A stretch of DNA of 11,424 nt, taken from the NCBI GenBank assembly GCA_903916165.1, contig CAIWVR010000327.1, positions 1-11,424 of the forward strand. Direction: 5' to 3'. The notes beneath the pieces are model-generated. The model did not search any database. It saw only the letters and a program-made list of their open reading frames with translations, and was not told the DNA's origin. Origin of the DNA: an uncultured Hyphomicrobiales bacterium (GTDB lineage Bacteria > Pseudomonadota > Alphaproteobacteria > Rhizobiales > Beijerinckiaceae). The position numbers were made by a program, and so were the translations under genes. Shown one piece after another: positions 7,108 to 11,424 of the stretch (position 1 is its first letter; every line of letters starts with the position of its first letter).

Positions 7108-7794
7108 TTATGGCACCAGCTTATATCCGCCGGCATCGGTCACCAAGAGCTGCGCATTGGCCGGATTGGCTTCGATCTTTTGCCGCAGGCGATAAATATG
7201 CGTCTCCAGCGTGTGCGTGGTCACGGCGGCATTATAGCCCCAGACTTCGCGCAAGAGGACATCACGGGTCACGACCTGTTGCCCGGCCCGGTACAGGAAC
7301 CGGAGAATGGCGGTTTCCTTCTCGGTGAGGCGCAACTTGCCACCCTTCTCATTGGTGAGCAGCTTCGACCCCGGCCGGAACGTATATTGACCGATCCGGA
7401 ACACTGCGTCGTCACTGGCCTCATGCTGGCGCATATGGGCACGAATGCGCGCCAGCAGAACGGCGAAGCGGAAAGGCTTGGCCACATAATCATTGGCCCC
7501 CGAATCCAGACCGATCACCGCATCCTCTTCGGTATCATGACCGGTCAACATGATGATCGGGCTCTTGAACCCGGCTTCGCGAAGCAATTTCACCGCCTGC
7601 CGGCCATCCATGTCCGGCAACCCCACGTCCATCAACAAAAGGTCGGGGGCTTCCGATTTGGCGGCTGCGATGGCACCCTCCGCGGTCTCCGCCTGCACAA
7701 CCGTGAATTCGGGATGAAAGGCCAACTGCTCGGCAAGTGCGCCGCGGAGGTCGGGATCGTCATCGGCGATCAGAATCTTGCGGACCTGTGACAT
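7108..7794 (-). CDS. cenR: OmpR-family response regulator, CenR/OtpR-like
   Basis: This is a 228-residue two-component transcription factor. The receiver domain (about 4-120) has the acidic pocket D11-D13, phospho-acceptor D56 in M-D-V-G-L-P-D, T84 in M-L-T-G-H-D, Y103 and K106 in the K-P-F motif. An OmpR-type winged helix (about 130-228) has the recognition-helix pattern T-T-H-T-L-E-T-H-I-Y-R-L-R-Q-K and ends G-G-Y-K-L-V-P. The start is the ATG at 7794 with AGGGTGG ten bases before it; a GTG at 7821 would add nine residues. No sensor kinase gene is adjacent, as with other CenR-type orphans. CenR is an envelope regulator in Caulobacter and Brucella. The name rests on remembered similarity and on the downstream cyclic-nucleotide gene, so it is less certain than the family. 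The gene is divergent from an L,D-transpeptidase. Confidence 0.85.
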   Translation of the reverse strand: MSQVRKILIADDDPDLRGALAEQLAFHPEFTVVQAETAEGAIAAAKSEAPDLLLMDVGLPDMDGRQAVKLLREAGFKSPIIMLTGHDTEEDAVIGLDSGANDYVAKPFRFAVLLARIRAHMRQHEASDDAVFRIGQYTFRPGSKLLTNEKGGKLRLTEKETAILRFLYRAGQQVVTRDVLLREVWGYNAAVTTHTLETHIYRLRQKIEANPANAQLLVTDAGGYKLVP

Positions 7795-7894
7795 ATGTTG
7801 TGTTCCACCCTGCGTGTCCACGATACCTAATACGCAAAGATCGGCTATTCCAGATCATGCGGACCCGTTTGTGAGCAAATTGAACCTTGGTGCG

Positions 7895-8464
7895 ATGGTG
7901 AAACCAGATCCTGTCCCGCGCCAGACATCATCCCGGCAGGTCACGACCCTCGTCGTTCGTCGACGCGCCATCCCGGATGCTCCCCATCTCGCGCGACTTC
8001 AGGCAGGCCAGACGACCATTCTCGCCGCGATCGGCAAAGCTGGCGTGACGTGCCAGAAGCGGGAAGGCGATCATGCAACGCCGGTCGGCCGCTATGGTCT
8101 GAACCGACCCCTTTTCCGGGCAGATCGCCTGCCGAGGATCCGCACTCTCTGCGGATCTCTGGCGATCAGGCCAGTCATGGGCTGGTGTGATGATCGCGCG
8201 TCTTTTCTTTACAACAGGCCGGTTCGGGCAGGGTTGCCCTACAGCCATGAAAGGCTCTGGCGCGACGACGGCGTTTATGACGTCATCCTGTCGACCTCGC
8301 ACAATCAGCGCCCACGCATCCGTGGCGCGGGAAGCGCGATATTCCTGCATCTGGCGAGAGCGGGCTACGCAGCCACCGAAGGCTGCGTGGCCGTGAGCCT
8401 GCCAGATTTGCGGCGGCTCCTGCCGCGCCTTGGTCGAAAGGTGCGACTTGTGATCGCGCCGTGA
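7895..8464 (+). CDS. L,D-transpeptidase (YkuD-domain) family protein
   Basis: From the ATG at 7895 it has 189 residues and is essentially one YkuD catalytic domain. This family forms 3-3 peptidoglycan cross-links or attaches proteins to peptidoglycan through an active-site Cys. Visible landmarks: K-R-E-G-D-x-A-T-P near the start of the domain, G-W-C-D-D, Y-N-R-P-V, S-H-E-R-L-W-R-D-D, then H152 in I-F-L-H and C164 in T-E-G-C-V. The classical S-H-G-C is thus T-E-G-C, which I recall as typical of this compact subfamily. No signal peptide is visible from this start, nor from longer versions (GTG 7871, ATG 7778), which is odd for a periplasmic enzyme. No clear ribosome-binding site is seen, so the start is uncertain. 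It is divergent from the CenR-like gene and abuts yggS stop-to-stop. Confidence 0.85.
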   Translation: MVKPDPVPRQTSSRQVTTLVVRRRAIPDAPHLARLQAGQTTILAAIGKAGVTCQKREGDHATPVGRYGLNRPLFRADRLPRIRTLCGSLAIRPVMGWCDDRASFLYNRPVRAGLPYSHERLWRDDGVYDVILSTSHNQRPRIRGAGSAIFLHLARAGYAATEGCVAVSLPDLRRLLPRLGRKVRLVIAP

Positions 8465-9172
8465 TCAGACCTGCGTCCGGGTCCCGAAAATGGCCGAGCC
8501 GACCCGCACATGGGTGGCCCCAAGCTGGATGCCAAGCTCATAATCCGCGCTCATCCCCATCGACAAAGACGCAATGATGTTGCGCGCGGCGATCTGGGAC
8601 AGGAGCGCAAAATGCGGGGAGGCCTGCTGGTCGGCAGGCGGAATACACATGAGGCCTTCGATCTCCAGGCCGCAATCGCTGCGGCAAAAAGTGATGAAAG
8701 CATCGGCATCCTCCGGCAGAATACCGGCTTTCTGCGGCTCGCGCCCGGTATTCACCTCGATGAACAGCTTTGGTTGACGTGACCCGGCACGGAATTCGCG
8801 CGCGAGGGCTTCGGCCAGCCTTGGCCTGTCGAGCGTCTCGATCACGTCGAACAGGGCGAGAGCCTCGCGAAGCTTGTTGGTCTGAAGCGGACCGATCAGG
8901 TGAAGCTCCACGGGGCCGAATTCCGTTTTCAGCGCCGGCCACTTCCGCGCGGCCTCCTGGACGCGGTTCTCGCCAAAGATCCGCTCGCCAGCAAGCAGCG
9001 CGGCCCTGAGCGCGGGATCCTCCTGGCCCTTGCTGACGCAGACGAGCTGAATGTCTTCAGCCGTTCGACCAGACTCGACGGCTGACCGCGCAATCCGGGA
9101 CCTGAGCTGATCAAGGCTGGACTCGATCGCCTGCGTCCGGTCTCCGATCGGCCCTTGTGCATGCTGTTCCAT
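8465..9172 (-). CDS. yggS: YggS/PLPHP family pyridoxal phosphate homeostasis protein
   Basis: This 235-residue cytoplasmic protein has the alanine-racemase-like TIM-barrel fold and binds pyridoxal 5'-phosphate to buffer free PLP. It has no known catalytic activity. K48 in V-S-K is the PLP Schiff-base lysine (E. coli K36). Other family motifs are F-G-E-N-R-V-Q-E (66-73), H-L-I-G-P-L-Q-T-N-K (91-100), F-I-E-V-N-T-G, and the phosphate-binding S-M-G-M-S (204-208), with R-V-G-S-A-I-F-G near the end. The ATG at 9172 has a strong AGGAGG (minus strand, 9183-9178) five bases upstream. It is transcribed away from leuS across a 165-base gap and converges on the L,D-transpeptidase gene, sharing TGATCA at the stops. 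Length and motifs are complete. Confidence 0.94.
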   Translation of the reverse strand: MEQHAQGPIGDRTQAIESSLDQLRSRIARSAVESGRTAEDIQLVCVSKGQEDPALRAALLAGERIFGENRVQEAARKWPALKTEFGPVELHLIGPLQTNKLREALALFDVIETLDRPRLAEALAREFRAGSRQPKLFIEVNTGREPQKAGILPEDADAFITFCRSDCGLEIEGLMCIPPADQQASPHFALLSQIAARNIIASLSMGMSADYELGIQLGATHVRVGSAIFGTRTQV

Positions 9173-9337
9173 TCCATCCTCCTGCCCCGCCGGATTTAGC
9201 AGTCCCGGTAGCGGGCGCCTATGGGTGGCTTCTCATTGACCCATGGACGAAAATCATGCTCTCTGCCTAGCAAATTGCTCCGGCGGGGTCGCGTCGGGAC
9301 ACCTCCCGTTTCCAGCCTGAGAAAATCGAACAAACCC

Positions 9338-11424
9338 ATGAGATCCGAGCGTTACAATTCACGCGAAGCTGAAGCGAAATGGCAGAAGACGTGGGCTGAA
9401 CTCGAGACGTTCCGCACGGATAACAACGACCCGCGCCCGAAATATTATGTGCTTGAAATGTTCCCCTATCCGTCGGGCCGCATCCATATGGGTCACGTCC
9501 GCAATTATGCGATGGGCGACGTGGTGGCCCGCTACAAGCGCGCCCGTGGCTTCAACGTCCTGCACCCGATGGGCTGGGATGCCTTCGGCATGCCCGCTGA
9601 AAACGCGGCCATGCAGAACAACAGCCACCCGGCCAAATGGACGTATGAGAATATCGCGACCATGCGCGGTCAGCTCAAGTCGATGGGCCTGTCGCTGGAC
9701 TGGTCGCGCGAGATCGCGACCTGCGATCCGACCTATTACAAGCATCAGCAGAGGCTGTTTCTGGACTTTCTCGACGCCGGTCTGGTCACGCGCAAGAAGT
9801 CCAAGGTGAACTGGGATCCCGTCGACCAGACCGTGCTCGCCAATGAACAGGTCATTGATGGCCGGGGTTGGCGCTCCGGCGCGCTGATCGAGCAGCGCGA
9901 ATTGACGCAATGGTTTTTGAAGATCACGGATTTTGCCGAAGACCTTTCAGCCTCGCTTGCAACGCTCGATCGCTGGCCTGAAAAGGTCCGCCTGATGCAA
10001 CGCAACTGGATCGGCCGGTCGGAAGGCCTGCGTGTGCGCTTCGCACTGGTGGCCAACACCACGACCGACGCCACAACGATCGAGGTCTATACGACCCGCC
10101 CCGACACATTGTTTGGCGCCAAATTCATCGCACTCGCCCCGGATCATCCGATCTCGCTGGCTGTCGGCGCGAAAAACCCGGATATTTCTGCCTTTATCGA
10201 AGACTGCCGTCGCATGGGAACGTCGGTCGCCACGCTCGAGACCGCCGAGAAAAAGGGCATGGACACGGGCCTGCGGGTCCAGCACCCGTTTGATGCGGAT
10301 TGGACCATCCCCGTCTATATCGCGAATTTTGTTCTGCTGGATTATGGCACGGGCGCGATCTTCGGCTGCCCCGCGCATGACCAGCGCGACCTCGACTTCG
10401 CGAATCTGAAGGGCCTTGGCGTCACGCCGGTGGTCTGTCCCCCGGATCAGGACCCTGCCGCCCTTCAGATCGACACCACGGCCTTCGATGGCGATGGCGT
10501 GATGATCAACTCGCGGTTTCTCGACGGCTTGACGCCCGATGCGGCGCAGAATGAGGTCGCCAGGCGCCTGGAGACGGTGATCATCGAGGGCAAGCCGCAA
10601 GGCGCCCGTCAGGTCAATTTCAAGCTCCGCGACTGGGGGATCTCCCGCCAGCGGTACTGGGGGTGCCCGATCCCGATCATCCATTGCGAGGTCTGCGGCA
10701 CAACACCCGTACCGATCAGGGATCTCCCCGTGACCTTGCCGGAGGACGTCACATTCGACCGTCCGGGTAATCCGCTCGAGCACCATGCCACGTGGAAACA
10801 CGTCGCGTGCCCGTCCTGCGGGAAGCCGGCGCGGCGCGAAACCGACACGATGGACACATTTGTCGACTCGTCCTGGTATTATGCGCGTTTCACGGATCCG
10901 GCGCTTCTCGACGCGCCGACATCCACCGCCGCCAATCACTGGTTGCCGGTCGACCAATATATTGGCGGCATCGAGCATGCCATCCTGCATCTGCTCTATT
11001 CGCGATTCTTTGCCCGCGCGATGCAGAAGACCGGGCATCTGGCGGTGAAGGAGCCCTTCGCCGGGCTGTTCACGCAAGGCATGGTGGTGCACGAGACCTA
11101 TCGCGCCAGCGACGGCTCGTGGCGGTCGCCCAATGAGATCCGCATCGAAGGCGCTACAGGAAACCGCAGGGCTTTCGCGCTCGAAGATGACGCGCCGATC
11201 AGCATCGGCCCCATCGAGAAAATGTCGAAGTCGAAGCGCAATACGGTCGACCCGGACGAGATCATCGGGGCCTATGGTGCCGATACGGCGCGCTGGTTCA
11301 TGCTGTCCGATTCGCCGCCAGATCGGGACGTGATCTGGAGCGAGGAGGGTGTGCAGGGCGCGGCGCGCTATGTGCAGCAGATCTGGCGGCTGGTGCCGGA
11401 ACTGTCAGACCTCGCCTCGGGTGC
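9338..11424 (+). CDS. leuS: Leucyl-tRNA synthetase, N-terminal 695 residues (partial)
   Basis: LeuS charges tRNA-Leu with leucine in the cytoplasm. The frame stays open from the ATG at 9338 to the window edge; bacterial LeuS is about 860-880 residues, so most of the anticodon-binding and C-terminal domains are missing. The class I signature H-M-G-H is at residues 50-53 and K-M-S-K-S at 628-632. The CP1 editing domain shows the T-rich T-T-R-P-D-T (252-257) and the conserved Asp D348 in P-A-H-D-Q-R-D. A zinc-ribbon-like pair C-x-x-C (450-453 and 491-494) follows, then D-T-F-V-D-S-S-W-Y. No strong ribosome-binding site precedes the ATG. The frame is also open back to an ATG at 9221, but that 39-residue Arg/Lys-rich extension is not part of LeuS as known, so I prefer 9338. 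Confidence 0.97.
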   Translation, partial: MRSERYNSREAEAKWQKTWAELETFRTDNNDPRPKYYVLEMFPYPSGRIHMGHVRNYAMGDVVARYKRARGFNVLHPMGWDAFGMPAENAAMQNNSHPAKWTYENIATMRGQLKSMGLSLDWSREIATCDPTYYKHQQRLFLDFLDAGLVTRKKSKVNWDPVDQTVLANEQVIDGRGWRSGALIEQRELTQWFLKITDFAEDLSASLATLDRWPEKVRLMQRNWIGRSEGLRVRFALVANTTTDATTIEVYTTRPDTLFGAKFIALAPDHPISLAVGAKNPDISAFIEDCRRMGTSVATLETAEKKGMDTGLRVQHPFDADWTIPVYIANFVLLDYGTGAIFGCPAHDQRDLDFANLKGLGVTPVVCPPDQDPAALQIDTTAFDGDGVMINSRFLDGLTPDAAQNEVARRLETVIIEGKPQGARQVNFKLRDWGISRQRYWGCPIPIIHCEVCGTTPVPIRDLPVTLPEDVTFDRPGNPLEHHATWKHVACPSCGKPARRETDTMDTFVDSSWYYARFTDPALLDAPTSTAANHWLPVDQYIGGIEHAILHLLYSRFFARAMQKTGHLAVKEPFAGLFTQGMVVHETYRASDGSWRSPNEIRIEGATGNRRAFALEDDAPISIGPIEKMSKSKRNTVDPDEIIGAYGADTARWFMLSDSPPDRDVIWSEEGVQGAARYVQQIWRLVPELSDLASG

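Noticed and set aside
6727..7791. 354-codon plus-strand frame across the cyclic-nucleotide and CenR-like genes
   Set aside because: It is antisense to two well-supported genes and spans their junction. The product is Arg/Gln/His-rich with no domain.
7795..7894. Divergent promoters between the CenR-like gene and the L,D-transpeptidase
   Set aside because: Promoters must exist here or nearby, but I could not pick convincing -35/-10 pairs or a clear regulator repeat on either strand.
8226..8233. GGGCAGGG, a match to the E. coli FtsK-orienting KOPS motif
   Set aside because: One eight-base GC-rich match inside a coding region is expected by chance in this composition, and the motif used in this lineage is not known from the window.
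9236..9264. TTGACC as a -35 box for leuS
   Set aside because: No acceptable -10 hexamer lies 16-18 bases downstream; a hexamer match alone is too weak.
9947..11092. 381-codon open frame antisense to leuS
   Set aside because: It lies entirely inside the highly conserved LeuS body, is rich in Arg/His/Asp, and has no motif or start signal.

Overview
The window looks like core chromosome of an alphaproteobacterium, most likely from the order Hyphomicrobiales (Rhizobiales). The evidence is the high GC content, a glnK-amtB operon just downstream of a tesB-type thioesterase, a short FtsK of about 840 residues, LolA next to an XthA-type nuclease, a CenR-like response regulator paired with a small cyclic-nucleotide-binding protein, and an exact CtrA box upstream of ftsK. 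The genus cannot be fixed from this sequence. I see no rRNA, tRNA, insertion sequence, prophage, CRISPR array or foreign-looking segment, and no intergenic gap reaches 300 bases.

Layout, left to right. Bases 1-140 hold the 3' end of an acyl-CoA thioesterase II gene (tesB). Bases 141-401 form a control region with a near-consensus sigma-54 promoter and two possible NtrC sites upstream of it. It drives glnK (402-740) and amtB (772-2259), the nitrogen-status signalling protein and the ammonium channel it gates. The operon ends in a strong UUCG-capped terminator. A CtrA box follows, then ftsK (DNA translocase of the division septum), lolA (periplasmic lipoprotein carrier) and an exonuclease III family gene, all on the plus strand.

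From 6634 the genes alternate in direction. A minus-strand pair encodes a CenR/OtpR-like response regulator and, 24 bases downstream, a single-domain cyclic-nucleotide-binding protein. A YkuD-type L,D-transpeptidase is divergent from the regulator, across about 100 bases. It converges on a minus-strand yggS/PLPHP gene, which is divergent from leuS. leuS runs off the right edge.

The themes are nitrogen sensing and uptake (glnK-amtB), cell cycle and envelope (ftsK, lolA, the CenR-like operon, the transpeptidase) and housekeeping (xthA, yggS, leuS). I did not find a clearly new system. The most interesting points are the enhancer layout before glnK, the CtrA box before ftsK, the envelope-regulator/cyclic-nucleotide/transpeptidase cluster, and two convergent gene pairs that both meet stop-to-stop in the same six-base palindrome.
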